Source: Protopterus annectens (Eukaryota; Chordata; Ceratodontiformes; Protopteridae). Taken from it: DNA of 64,000 nucleotides. The translations under genes were made by a program, and so were the position numbers. This document shows, piece by piece, positions 25,311 to 37,639 of the stretch. The stretch covers positions 1,487,146,351 to 1,487,210,350 of the forward strand of contig NC_056745.1 of assembly GCF_019279795.1 (NCBI RefSeq), written 5' to 3'. Numbering within the stretch: the first letter of the stretch is position 1; each line of letters opens with the position of its first letter. Under the pieces are notes generated by a model. The model saw only the letters and a program-made list of their open reading frames with translations, ran no database searches and had not been told where the DNA came from.

Positions 25311-26560
25311 TGGTGATTTTAGGCTACCCACCCCTACTGTAAATTGAGCTTAACAAACTCCTCCCTTTCTAAACTGCTGTTGATATTGATATCCTAATTT
25401 TTTTATTTACATTTCTTTGTGCCTATATTGAAAAAGTGAATTTTGCCTCTCATTGTCTGTTTTACTTGATCTGACTTCATTATCTAGCTAGATGTTGGAT
25501 AAAGTAGGGCAGTTTTACACTCTACCAAACACTTGTTTTCACATCAAAAAAGGTCAGTGGATTTTCCATCTGGTGCACTGGGAGGTAGCCTGGTCTGTTG
25601 AGGTTGGGTAAACACTTGATATTTATGAATATAGTTTTATTGTCTGGATGACTTATTAATCAGCATATCTTGTTTTTTAGTACCTTTATAAATTCTGTAC
25701 AATTGACTGGGTCTTGGCTCATTTATTCAAAGCAAAGTAATTTTATTGAATAATCACACTTTTACAAGCTGTTTAAAGTACACTGCTGTATCCCTGTCTT
25801 TAAGTTTAATTGTGGTAGCATTTCATATCTTTTGAGTTTGTTTGCAGTACCATTTCATTCTGGACACTTCTTTACTGTGCTTTTACATTAGAAGGACTGG
25901 GATTATTCATTTAGTGGCAGTAGGCGTTTACCTGGTCTATATGAGCTGAGAAACACACAAAAGGGCTCTAAGTATTTTTTGCAGTTCTCTGCATTTGATG
26001 TTATGATACTTAGATACCATAGAATAGATTCAAACCTCCTGAATCTTGCCTGTTGTTGATCACTTGAGTACTAAACCAGCCATTTTACATTAAGAAGGTT
26101 TCCCCTGAACCATTGTGGCAGAAGAGTGTGGTTCCAGCCTTGTCTGTGCTGGGGATTGCTGGAGGAAGATTCATTGTCAGCATTCCTATTGGTATATTAG
26201 CTTAAAAATGTTTTGATTTTGCCTGTATTTAAGCCTCATGTTTGTGCGTTGCAGCGCACCATGCAGCAGGGGTTAGCGGTGCTCTGTATAGATGCAAATG
26301 CTTAGAAACTCAAATTTCCCCTAGACATCTGTCAGTGGAATCCTCCCAAGCTTCCCTACTGCACTACATCAATTCATTTGCGCACTGAGCCACATTTCTA
26401 TACTCATCATCCATAGCATTCAACATAACAAGCACCTTTATTAGTCCTAGGGTAAAAACTGGTCAAACTAGCCCACTCCCTTCCCTAATAGTACATATGG
26501 TAGAAAGCTGTTATAATGTACAGGCACTTTCCCATCATTTCATAGGCCAGTCTGATTTAC

Positions 26561-27380
26561 ATGGGCATCCTGAGGCAATACAGTAATCGCCTCATGTATA
26601 CTGACAACCACTTATTCCTAAAACAAACAAGTACCCCATGTGAGAGATGTAATTACACTATGAAATTAGAATCCATTCTCTCATGTAACAACAAATTGGA
26701 CATCAAACAGGGTGTCAGCACACACTTCACATCTCACATAAAATAAGGTCACAACACGTAAACCCACACATGTGGAGGTACTCACTAGAAGTCTACCAAA
26801 AACATCAGAAACCTCCCAAACATAAACCAGCTGCAGACACTGCTATGCAAATAGAAACCACTACACATAACACAGACACCATTATCTCAGCAAATAAAAC
26901 AAAACACCTTAAAACCTAATGTCTTGTTCATAGGTGACTCCATAATGAGACACACAGATGTCCCCCTCAAAAGGAATGGACAAGGAGAAGGTCACGATCA
27001 GCTCCCTGTCAGGTGCTAGGATCCATCAAATCACACATGCACTCAAGTCACTTAACAACAAGTACAGTTATGACTCTGTCATAGTCCATGTTAGGGTGAA
27101 TGACTTAAGAAGTACCTCCCTGGGCTATATGAAGAGAGACATTGTTGAACTCTCAGATTATGTGTCCCAAGCAGGTATGACCCTAGCCCAAAGCAGCATT
27201 CTACCTTCACCCAGGATGATGCCACAATATAAACAAAAAATGATCGACTTTTACGATTAGCTTAGCTTGTGGTGTAAGTCTAGGGGATCCAGTATCTCTC
27301 ACCCTGGGAAGACACTGTTGACAGGTCATGCTGCTTTGCCAGAGATGGTCTGCACCTGTTTCCCCCAGTATTGACAGAGA
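26561..27380 (+). pseudogene. CR1 copy B ORF1: zinc-finger and esterase-like protein
   Basis: It begins MGILRQYSNRLMYTDNH, then PCERCNYTMKLE. The first CxxC of the zinc finger is mutated to YxxR; the second is intact. The esterase-like part starts near 26921 with NVLFIGDSIMRHTDVPLKR, which keeps the GDS nucleophile box. A +1 shift follows near 26960, then VTISSLSGARIHQITHALKS, VIVHVRVNDLR and MKRDIVELSDYVSQAGM (26958-27260). Length and order match CR1 ORF1, which binds element RNA in this family. No product is expected because of the shift. Confidence 0.78.
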
Positions 27381-27599
27381 TGCTTGCCTCCCCCATAGTG
27401 CCTTTTTTAGGCAATGTCAAAACAACAAAATTTCCGACTTAACAAAATCCACTCATAGGTTCTATTGGCCCGGAGGCCCTTATAAGCCTAGCCAAGAATT
27501 TCGCCCATGTTCCCACAAAGTGAGCACCTGTTTCCCCTGTCCAGCAAGGACACAGGTGAGATCCCAGGGGGTATATTTTCTGTTTCTCACTCAAGACAA

Positions 27600-29378
27600 A
27601 CTCAAGATTATGCTGCCTAATGCTAGGAATCTAAACATAAAACTACACTCCCTGGAAGCACGCCTCACCTTGGAAGATGCTGACATCTGTGCAGTTGCTA
27701 AGACATGTTTCAAGGCAATGGAAACCACCCTGGCTGTGTAAGGCTACAATGCCTTGCACACATTCAAACCTTAAAACGAGTGTGAAAGAACCAGAGTTGG
27801 ATCCCAAAGCATACCTGACACCAGTCTTCTGCCTAGTATCTTTAGAGATCAGGTCATATCTGCACTCTCCAAGGCTAAACATACAGCTTCAATGGGACCA
27901 GATAACATCCCAGGTTGCTTATTAAGCAATATAAAACAAGGCTTAGTGGACCCACTTGGCATTCTCTTAAACCATCATCTGAGAACTGGCTTTGCTCCAA
28001 CAGAGTGGAGAACAGCAACAGTAATCACCTTGCACAAAGAGGTGCCATCACCTGACCCTGGGAACTATAGACGCATAAGTCTAACCAGCCTCAACTGCAA
28101 GGCCATGGAAAGAATCATTATGAACCTTATCAACAAGGACATAGGTGACTTTCAAACTCTAGACCCAACCCAATTTGACTTTGTTAAGGGTAGATCATGC
28201 TTTTAAAACCTAGTAGACTTCTATGAGAAAGTCACTGAAGCCCTGGATGATGATAAGATAGTGCATACCACATATCTTGACCTAGCCAAGGATTTTGACA
28301 CAATCTCCCACTCAGATATCAATGAAAAACTCTCCCAGCTGGTGATTAACCCTTACGTCACTAGATGAGTAGCCGACTGGCTCTCTGACAGAACACATAC
28401 TGTCAAAGTTGGTGACTCCACCTTTTCCAGTAGATGTGTCACCAGTGGATTACCACAATGATCTGAGCTGGGCCCTTACTGTTTGAAATCTATTTCTCAG
28501 ACATCCGGGCAAAAGTGGACAGCCTTTGGCTTATCAAGTTCAGTGATGATTGTAAATTGGGTGGAATCAAAAATGTTAACATATTACAGGAAGGGCTAAC
28601 ACAGACAAATGACTGGTGCCAAAGCCAGTGTCTAAAACTAGATGCAAAAAAGTGCATTATTATCCTCTTTAGCAAAGCTGAAATCCCTGCTAATTACAAT
28701 ATTGACAGCACCCCCCCCCCCAAGTTCAAAACCAGTGGTGTGAGATCTGGGAACACAGCTAGATAGCAATCTGAACTTCAACTACCAAGTTTCCACAGTG
28801 GTAAGAAAGCCTCCTATGTTGCGCATCTTATAATTAAGGGCATCACATCTAGGTCCAAGGATGTTATAACTGCACTGTACTTGACCTTCATCATTAGTAG
28901 AGTAAACTGCTTCCTTCTGTATGTACCTCACCAGACACCTGCAGCAGCTGGAGAGAGGCCACAGAAGTTTCTCACCAAGAAAATACAGATCCTCCAAACC
29001 ATGACTTACATGGATAGAGTGAAAGCCCTGTCACTGTACTTTGTATCATATAGGCCGCTGATAGGTGGCTTGTGCCTGGTCTGAAGGACAATCTCCAACT
29101 CTGCCCTAATGGAAATGCTGCACATTTGCAAGTCAAATGGCACAAGAGTCCCTCAATCTAGGGATCTTACCCTAGCTTGTGACATTAACAGAACATGCTG
29201 GAGAGACAGATATATCTCCCAGAGGTTGCACCTACTCTGGAATAGACTTCCTATTCACATGAAGCAGAGCTCCTCACTGAGCCTATTCAAGTGCAGCGTA
29301 GACAAATGGATGGGAGACCGCAAATTTACCACAGGGGTGGCACCCATGTCCCTCATGGACAGGGGTAGTCGGTCTTGA
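27600..29378 (+). pseudogene. CR1 copy B ORF2: endonuclease stub and reverse transcriptase
   Basis: Only the endonuclease N-terminus remains (LPNARNLNIKLHSLEARL, DICAVAKTCF at 27605-27740). Compared with copy A the rest of the endonuclease is missing. The RT linker resumes at about 27845 with ASMGPDNIPGCLL. RT blocks are LDLAKDFDTISHSD (28270), KFSDDCKLGGI (28538; FADD changed to FSDD), and a thumb region with NRTCWRDRYISQRLHLLWNR (29109-29378). Stops and shifts interrupt the frame. Confidence 0.85.
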
Positions 29379-29502
29379 TCATAGACTCGCTCTGCAAATT
29401 ACATCCATCTAACCAAGGACAATTGAGGCAACTCAAGATTAATATGGCTAAGCTTGTAAGGGCTCTAGGGCCACTAGCCTAGTAACCTCCTATGAACTTA
29501 TG

Positions 29503-31720
29503 CCCTTACTTATACACTGGGCAACATAGAATGATTTTATTATTACCTTGGTCACATATTAGTGAAAAGCCAGATTACTGCTACATATGTTCTCAGATCC
29601 CCGACAATCGAGTCAACACTTATGGGTGTCTTATTGATGGAGTAATTAGCCTGGATGTCTGTTTTCCAAAAAAAAAGTATAATGCATTCCTCAGGACTGC
29701 ATTTTATTCCATTTCTTAGACCCTCCTGTAAGAGATTTGTGTCATGGAGGAATCTGTGATAGCTCCCAGTTTGCAGTCATGTGTAAACTTGGTCAGCCAA
29801 AGTCCCCTTGGCATTAGCCTTTACCTCCAAGAAGTAGATAACAAATAGGAGCTGCCCCAGTACAGGGTCCTGTAGTACCCCACTGGTGACTGGCCTCTTA
29901 GTGGAGGTGGTCTCACCAGTCCTAACTTCCTGGGTCCTTTCTGTGAGCCAACTGGCAATCCAGTGAGTTATGTAGGAGTTTATGCCCAGTTCAGTAAGTT
30001 TTTCAACTATAGGCTAGTGGGGTATTGTACTGAATGCCTTAGCCAGGACCAGGTAGGCAGTAAGCACCATTTTCCCCTCATCCATTCTCTTACTGACCTT
30101 CTCAAAGTAGTCCACCAGGTTTAGTAGGCATAACTTTGTCTTGACAAAGTGAAACTGGGTTGGAATTAGAGACTGAAGGCTGCCAATATATTTGCTGATC
30201 ATTTCCATGATAACTTATTCCATGGGTTTGCATATTAGACGAACCAGTCTAATGGATCTGTAGTTTTCAGGGTCAGTTGATGGTCCAGTCTTGTGAAGTG
30301 GGATAACCATTGCAGTCCTCTGTTGTCAAGGTACAAAGCCTGTTTTGAGGCTATAGTCTGAGGGTGACTCGAGTGGTCCTGATAGGTCACATTTCAAGCT
30401 AATTAGGAGACGTCCTGGGATATTGTTGGGGACCATTAAGGCTCTGTTTTTGGCCTTAGCGACTACCGCCATGACCTGCTCCTTGCTAATACTTGGGGGT
30501 TGTGCTTGTAGGTATTTCATGGGACAAGGCAGGAGGGGAGTGGGGTTAGCAGATTCATTTTATCATTCTGCTCATTGAAGGTGGCACCATCGACTTCCAG
30601 TTTGGCATACTGCTTTGTGCTGCCTTTGAAGTTACATACATAGCTGTAGAAGGCCTTGTAATTTGCCACTTTGGATTTAATTTCGCCTCTTAATTTCCTG
30701 TTTAATTTAATTAGAGAGCTTTTATCATGATGGGAGTTGTTCTTCCTGATTTTAGCCATGGCTTTTTACTTTTTGTTGTATACCCTATTACAGTTAGAAT
30801 TACATTAGTGTGGTTTGCTTTTACATCTAGTAGGTATAGCAGCCTCTATACAGCCATTTGCATGGTTGTACAGGGCCTCTGTGAAGAATTCTGCATAGGC
30901 AGGTGTGAACTCAGGGTTAGGAGGGGCAGTGAAGTTTGACAGACTCTCACTTAATAATATGTAGTTTGCTTTGGAATAGTTGCTTACTGTTACAAAGCTT
31001 GCTGGGGTTCACATGCTGATTTTTATTTTGGAGACAGCTTTGTTTTCTGACCTGACCAGTGTGGAAAAGACAATGGGGGATGTACAGGTGAGTACCAGGT
31101 TCAGTATGCTTGGACTTCTGGAAGGAGCTTATTAAGGGTATTCATATTAATAAAGTTCAGAAACTGTTATGCTTGTGAGTTTAAGGCAGTTTTGTTTTCC
31201 CATTCTACAGAGGGCAGATAAAGTCTCCCATGAATAGGGTATTTAGTTTAATGGTGAGTGTATCCAATAGGTCCAGGTATGACCTATGGGATTCTATGGA
31301 CACACAGGATGACCTATATCTAGCTAGGATATGGTATGAGATTTTGTCACTGGTGATTTACACGTGGATAAACTCCAGGGCATCTTCCTGTTTAACCAAA
31401 CTAGAGATATACCTGTTACTAATGTAGATCAAGTCTTCTCCCCCTTTTGTCATTTTCTGTGCAGCTGATAGTCTAAATATGTTGAAGGCACTGAAGGCTT
31501 GCACTGCTGGAGTACTTTATGTGTATTTAAACCATATGTCAGTAATAACACAGATGTCTATATTCTCCAGAGTGAGGAGATCTTGTAGGTTGTGAAGTTT
31601 CTTGTTTAGGCTTCTAGCATTGAACAGTAAAACCTTTGGGTTTCTTTGGGTTTTACTTACTATGTCAGTAGGTTTGTCAGTTTGGCATTGCCTAAAAGGT
31701 CTCTACGGAGGTGGATAAAG
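29503..31720 (-). pseudogene. CR1 copy C ORF2, 5' part of the split element
   Basis: Minus strand, continuing copy C: RT with VLTAYLVLAKAFSTIPH (30208-30014), linker ALMVPNNIPGRLL (30520-30326), endonuclease remnants between 30900 and 31640, and an N-terminus near 31620 (LNARSLNKKL). From 29503 to 29720 it aligns with copy A 5410-5640 despite heavy decay (a run of nine A at 29669). It is clearly older than copy B, which is inserted in it. Confidence 0.78.
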
Positions 31721-31739
31721 TTTTAGACAATATTCAGAA

Positions 31740-32345
31740 GATGAGGGGGGATCTGTGCAGGCCATACTTTGAAAAGCAACGTGGTTTGTTACCCATGTCC
31801 TCCCACGCTGACAAATATTGAATCTCTGGAAAGACAACAAAAACTAAGCCAATTATTGAAGTCAGTCATCTTTTTTTCATACTGCTCAGTGCAAGGCACA
31901 TACCTGCCTGAGACACATATTCAGAGAGAACAATAATATCTCTTTTCATATACTCAACGGAGGTACATCTCAGGTCATTAACATCTGCTTGGACTATAAT
32001 AGAATCATACAGCTTGCTGCAGTGTAGTGATTTGAATGCATGCACTACTTGGTGGATACTGGGTCCAGATAAGCAGCTAACTGTTATCTTTCCCATGTTC
32101 AGTCTGGTGAGTGAGGCATCTGTGCTGCACAATGGACTCCTCTACGACAAGAGTCCTGGGTAACATGTTTTCTTCCCTTATGAGATTTGCTCTTGGGGCT
32201 TCACTGGATATAGGTGTATTTGTGGTGTTTGGTGTTTCTTTTAGTCAGAGATTTTTTAATGATTGCTGAGGATAGGTGATGTCATTTATAGGCTTAGAAG
32301 GTCTTTGAGGTTTGGGAAGATTGCTTTTAGGTTCCTCATCATAAG
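31740..32345 (-). pseudogene. CR1 copy C ORF1 esterase-like part
   Basis: Reads VTCLSGPSIHQVVHAFKSL-like sequence, YDSIIVQADVNDLR and MKRDIIVLSEYVSQAGM (32132-31866), collinear with copy B ORF1. Upstream, CTAAGCCTATAAATGACATC on the minus strand is linker sequence. The zinc finger was not found. Confidence 0.72.
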
Positions 32346-33407
32346 TTGGTCTGCGTGTGTGATGGACACTATGTGGTGGAGGTAGTGTGTTTTCTTAACA
32401 TCACTGTTTGTGAAAGTGTGTATGTGCATCTCACTCATATTGTGCTTGTTTCTTTAAGGATTAATGCACTGGACTATGTAAGTATCAGTTTGGTATACTT
32501 GAAAAAATGCACATGGACCCCAAAGATGGAGAGTGGGATAACCACAATGAACAAAGAGAACTAAATGTCAGCAGTCTTTGAATGCAATGACTCCACCTGG
32601 TCTGAATGATATGATATCTATTTACTCAGTACTAAAAAGAAAAGCAATAAATCTATTGTGCTATTCATGGGTCAGGGTAAGGGAAATTCCTATGTACTCC
32701 TATGTACTTATAGTCCATATTTTTAACAACATATTCCTTTCTAAATTAAATGATAATTAAAATTAATGAAATTATAGTACACAATTTTTATACTAATATA
32801 AGATTTGTAAGTTGGTTTTAGGTTGTTTTTGTATATTAAAGAACAACATTAATTATATTTTATAGAAATATTCTGTTTTAAAATACCTTGGAATTACTTT
32901 GTAATATGTCTTTGTTTGATTTAAAAGGAAGTGGGTTGTGTACAAGCTTAGAGTCTAAGGAAGTTCCAGTTTGGAATGAAACCTCTCAGTCATTAAATAA
33001 ACGTATTGATGTTTGGAAGTTTTTGGAGTTTGTTCAGCTTTTATTTATTTTATGAAAATACTAAAGAATCTTTATTAACGTTTCAGTTGACTATGCCTCA
33101 CTTTTCAGTAGAGGTTGTCAGAGCTTCTTAGGTTACTAGAATTTCAGAAACATTACCTTAATGTCTCAGTGGGTGCTGGAGTAGACAGAAAGAACAGGGG
33201 AAACAACAGCAACAAAGTAAACAAAAAATCAATGGAATGCATATTTAAGCAGGTAAATGATAAACAGAAAATAAGACTCTAGCTGCAAAACTGGAGTATC
33301 AACAGTTGTAAAAGTACTGAAGCACAAATCCTAGAGAAGAATTCACAATACTGCCACTACTGCTATCCCACCACAAACTAAGGGGCCAGATCATGCAGAA
33401 ATTTACC
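32346..33407. other. unassigned AT-rich DNA
   Basis: No recognised gene. It may include decayed 5' leader of CR1 copy C. Frames at 32346-32564 and 32578-32760 show no domain. Confidence 0.4.
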
Positions 33408-33681
33408 AGTAATGCTGTTTATCAGTAAAAACAAAATGAAAACTCCAGCAAAGCTAGAACTTCCACTGAGTGACCTCCCAAACCTCTTGTATCAGAGATA
33501 ATTGCCAATTAGCTGAAACACTTGATGTTCATAGGGGTTATTTGCATATATCCCATATGCCTTTGATACAATAGGTTTGGGAGGTCACTCAGTGGAAGTT
33601 CTAGCTTTGCTGGAGTTTTCATTTTGTTTTTACTGCTTGGTTTTTCAGTGACCTTCTCACTTATTTAGTAATGCTGTTTAT
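33408..33681. mobile_element. 244-bp hairpin insertion flanked by a 15-bp direct repeat
   Basis: AGTAATGCTGTTTAT occurs at 33408-33422 and 33667-33681. Between them, 33423-33493 and 33565-33635 are inverted copies of 71 bases with one visible mismatch (CCTCTTGT against CCTATTGT). They are separated by a 71-base loop and followed by a 31-base pyrimidine-rich end (33636-33666). I see no protein frame, tRNA boxes or LINE tail. The family is unknown to me. Confidence 0.82.
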
Positions 33682-34439
33682 GGAAAAATGTAATAAATGA
33701 CTAAATGAGGCTCAAATCTGGCAGTAGTTCACAGCTCTGCCACAACTATGAATGAAACTACAAGATTAAGATCTCTTTAAGATCTCATACATGGGTCAAA
33801 ATACAAACAACTAGCTTTTACTACTAATTCTACTTATTGAATTAAAAGGGCAGTATAATGTATAAACAGTGCTAAAATCTTGCAGTAATACACAATCTTC
33901 CTCCAATTGCAGATAAAGATGTGAAATTAAGGTCCCATAACAAACTAAAGAAAATGTAAACAGATAACTTTTTTGCCTAAAACATGGAAGAAAGAAGAAA
34001 AGTGCAAAGAAAGTATCACTACACAGGTCACTTTATGTGCAACTTAAAATATTTAAGCAGAACTTAAATAAACCCAGGCAGTAAGCAAAGAAATCCAATC
34101 CCAAGCAGGTCAGCAGAGATAGAAGTGAACGGGGGAAATAGAGTGGAAAAATATAATAATAAAATCAGGGAATGTTTCAGGGAGTGCTTCACAAACCTGT
34201 GTAAAGTAGCAAGAGTGAAAGAAGCCTAACAGATAGGAATAGGGATGAAGGTGGGAGATACAAAATAGGACAGACATACAAATACAATTATATTAATAAG
34301 AGAGAGGTTGGAGAAGCAGTCTGCAAGCTGAAAAAGAAGAAAAAACAGAGGAAGCAGTGAGATTACAAATACAGTTATACAAGTAAAGGAGGGGATAGGT
34401 AGCATGTGCTGAGATATACAGGAGGACACAGGAAATGGA
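33682..34439. other. unassigned DNA
   Basis: No gene recognised. The A-rich plus strand ahead of the L1-like RT might be decayed L1 sequence, but no motif supports this. Confidence 0.4.
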
Positions 34440-35420
34440 GTCCAAGAGTAATAGTGATTCCAAAAGGGGAACAAGATTTAGCTGAGATATGGAATTACTT
34501 GCCTCTCTCACTGATTAATGCAGACATAAAAACACTACCTGTGGTACTTGCAGGAAGGATAGATTGGATACTCTTACAAACAGGACAGAAAGGCAGAATG
34601 TCTTTGTGGGGAATCAGAGAGCAGAAATGGGTTTGTGGACTTTATTAGAATGTTTCTTTGAAGAAGAAAGAAAAGACAAAGGAAATAAGAATTATACTAT
34701 CTGATCTAACATAGTGTGGCGAGAATTTCCATGTGAGGTTCTAGAAGGGAGGGTAATAGGAAAGATTTAACTATTGACAAAATCAATCTATACCAGACTA
34801 GTAAAAGAGACTATGGTAAATTGGGGGGGGGGGGGCAGATGCCCATTATCACCAGGACTTGTCATACTGGTGATACACAAATTGACAATAGAAGTCACTG
34901 GAAAGAAAGAAGAAAAACTAAAAAAAAATGTAAGGAAGTGTTATCCCTATTTCTGATGTATGCTGGTGACTATATACTGCTGTTAGAAAACGAGGAGGAA
35001 GCAATGACAGAAATAAGGGCAGGATTTAAACCTTCAAAGCAGCATCTGCCTTACAGTGCGACAGGAGAAAGCAAGTGGTGGTAAGGCCAGTGAGTGGAAA
35101 GGAGAAAGAGGGGATAGGAGACATGAGAAAGGCAGAGTACCCCAAATTCCTGGCTTATATGTGAAGTCCACTATAGAAGACACAATAAGTAAGAAGAGGA
35201 AAGAGGTCAGACATTTTAGGGGTCACTGGATAGAAGGGGAAAAACAAATGAATGATAGGAATGGTCAGTGAAGTCAGATTCATGGTGTTCCCAGCTATCA
35301 GTAATGCTACGTATACTAAGAAAGCCCCCAGGTGGGCTCAAGAGAGAAGACTGGAAAATATACAAAGGGAACTAGAAGGTTGGGTACAAAAGGAGGGAGC
35401 GGAGGTAATGTCAGAGAAGT
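34440..35420 (+). pseudogene. L1-clade LINE reverse transcriptase fragment
   Basis: Reads WNYLPLSLINADIKTLPVVL and AGRIDWILLQTGQKGRM (34490-34600), matching the L1 NYRPISLLN...LA-RL...QTGF pattern. CPLSPGLVILVIHKLTIEV follows (34835-34895; L1 GCPLSPLLF...IEPL). Then comes MYAGDYILLLENEEEAM (34955-35010; the FADD catalytic box degraded to YAGD). PQIPGLYVKSTIEDTISKK follows at 35130. A run of G at 34823-34836 causes a frame change. The catalytic box is lost. Confidence 0.7.
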
Positions 35421-35499
35421 GAAGTATGTGTAAGTAAGATGAATGGGTGATGGAGCTCCCACACATACTTACTCATATATTCACATGTAATAAACTGTA

Positions 35500-35700
35500 T
35501 TGGATAGAGAGCCTGAATGAAATGGCTGTCTGGCAGTTGGCATAGAAGATTAATGAGCTGGTAATGAGCTGCTTTCTGTGGTTCAGTGGTGCAAGGTTTG
35601 ATTCCTTCAGCCTCCATTGTCTAACTGTGTGAATCTGAGCAGGTCATGTAATGACACACTGCTCCCTGGTGGCTGAGTATGAAAAGGATGTATGGAGATC
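35500..35700 (+). mobile_element. CORE-SINE (MIR-like), copy 2
   Basis: AATGAGCTGCTTTCTGTGG and the B-box-like GGTTTGATTCC (about 35603) are followed by the core TGTGTGAATCTGAGCAGGTC (about 35629). The layout is as in copies 1 and 3. It lies within the L1-like remains. Confidence 0.66.
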
Positions 35701-36024
35701 AGCACTCTACCCTGGAAAACAACTACATAACTAAAGGGGAGGGCATACAGACGGGTTGGGGAATAAATATTACAGGCAGGCTATCAGGTGTACAAATGAG
35801 AAGAGATTGAAAGAGTTAGGGTATGTGCTATGTAGGGAGGGAAAGACACTGAAGAATGAATGGTTAAGGGAAAGGAGGAAAGAGATAAGCAGCAAATCAA
35901 GGTAAAGAACAAGTGAAACAAGGGAAGAACACTTTTTATGTAATACCTAGGAGGGAAGAAATAAGCAAAGGCACAGAACAATATACAATTATCTGAGAGA
36001 GAGACAGAGCTCAGGAAATATGGA

Positions 36025-36185
36025 AGAGCTAGGACAGTTAACTGCTTCCTATAATCCAAATTTTGATTCCCTTAGCCTCTGTTTGCCTACTGTGTGACTC
36101 TGAGCAAGTCCCATAACCAGACTGTGCTCCGGGGAATTTTGGTCAGTCTCCTTAGTGGACTCCTGGGGTACATGCCTAACTGAGA
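36025..36185 (+). mobile_element. CORE-SINE (MIR-like), copy 3
   Basis: AACTGCTTCCTATAATCC and TTTGATTCCCTTAGCC are followed by the core TGTGTGACTCTGAGCAAGTC (about 36092) and CCATAACCAGACTGTGCT. It is very close to copy 1 in the core and 3' part. Confidence 0.7.
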
Positions 36186-37380
36186 GAGAGAAAGGATGCA
36201 GACTAGCAAGGAAAAATGGGAAAGCATCCCACTGATAACCAAGCAAATCTGAAGGTACATGGGATAGGAGACCAGACACTAAGGGTGTTATAGAGAGCAC
36301 ACATCAAGACAAATGCACTAGAAGATGAGGGAAGGTAAGAAAACAGTCAATGCTGGACATATAGCAGGAGGAGATACAGGGATAGTGCATATTTTCTTGG
36401 GATGTAAATAGACACAGGAAGTATAGGAAGAGTAAATGAATATATGGCTGAATATATACCTGAATAGGAGGGAAATATCTGAGCGTGCTGAATATGGGGG
36501 ATATCATGAGAAAACAACTTTTGGGAAGAGAGAGTAGTAAAGGTGTAAAGTCTAATAGTATCCAAATTTAAAGTTATCATAGCAAAAACTGGAAGAGGGA
36601 ACAGAACATAATGGAATGAGAAATGCACAGGATGTTTGTAGGTCTAGGAAGAAAATGGTGGAGGATGCTTAACATGAGAAGGGGGTAGAAAAGGAAGAAA
36701 TAGGAAATAACATAAAGCGGTGGTGACCTACTAGCACATTGACCTGATGACAGTGGATAGGGGGCTACAAGATTATAAATAGAACAGTACAACAGAAACA
36801 GAGGAAGAACAGGAACAGCAGTGCAGTTAGCCACTGGTCATGATAAGGTGCAACAAGATTTGGGAGTGCATGTGAATTTAAATTGGATTGCTGGACCAGT
36901 AGTTAAATAAATTATCAGGAGCCTACATAGATGGTTCATAACAGTGGTAAGATTACATGAAAAGAGTAAAAAAAAATGATGCATATATTGGAAATGAGAA
37001 GCAGGTATGGCTAACTAACACCACATATCCAAATGGATAAGTATAGATGAGGGAAATAAGGAAAAATTAGGAATGCATACATATTAAACAGCCTACCTTT
37101 TCATGGGAGTTATGCATGATGAGTATAAGGGATAAGCAAAAAAAAATAGAAGGATTTGGAGATAAATGTCTGAGTGTTCCTGTCCTTTATAATCAGGGAA
37201 ACTTTGAAATGGGTAAATAGTAATGAAAACCAGATATGTACTCTCATCCATGACTAAATACCTGCTACAATATTGCCTACTTGCTAAAGACAAATTGTTT
37301 TGCAAATGTTCATGTACCTACTGTAAATCTTAAAATCTATTTATTTGTTAACTATGTAAAGGTGCAGATTCAATAAAGCC
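36186..37380 (+). pseudogene. possible L1-like C-terminal remains
   Basis: No intact frame. VHIFLGCK near 36390 and IIRSLHRWFITVVRLHEKSK near 36915-36975 resemble the HxxW-C and RWY-TP-RL blocks at the C-terminus of L1/Tx1 ORF2. The plus-strand position downstream of the RT fits. An AATAAA sits at 37372. The match is weak, and this could be unrelated sequence. Confidence 0.35.
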
Positions 37381-37639
37381 TACACAAACTGCTAAAATCA
37401 TGTGCTTCATGGCTGAATGAATACTCGGTGGCACACTGCTTTGTATTCAGTAAGTGGCTCTACATGGTGTGTTATGGATATATTATGGCAAACACTGTGG
37501 TATACTAATTACAGCATAAGCAGCTGAATTTCATGCTAATTAAACAATCCAACATGGAGGAGCTATTCAACAAGCTTTAAAGTAACCATGTAGATTCAGT
37601 GTTGGTTTCCCCTGCAAATTCTAAAACCTATTGGAATAC

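Larger units (their letters stand above)
24801..29502 (+). mobile_element. CR1-family LINE, copy B, nearly full length, inserted in copy C
   Basis: It starts with tandem 287-bp units, has a leader of about 1.2 kb without recognisable coding sequence (25311-26560), ORF1 (26561-27380), ORF2 (27600-29378, internally deleted) and the CR1 tail CCTCCTATGAACTTATG at 29487-29503. Copy C aligns across the insertion: 24784-24800 joins to CCCTTACTTAT at 29503. A short imperfect duplication (CTTAC) flanks it, so this is a plausible true insertion of about 4.7 kb. Confidence 0.78.
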
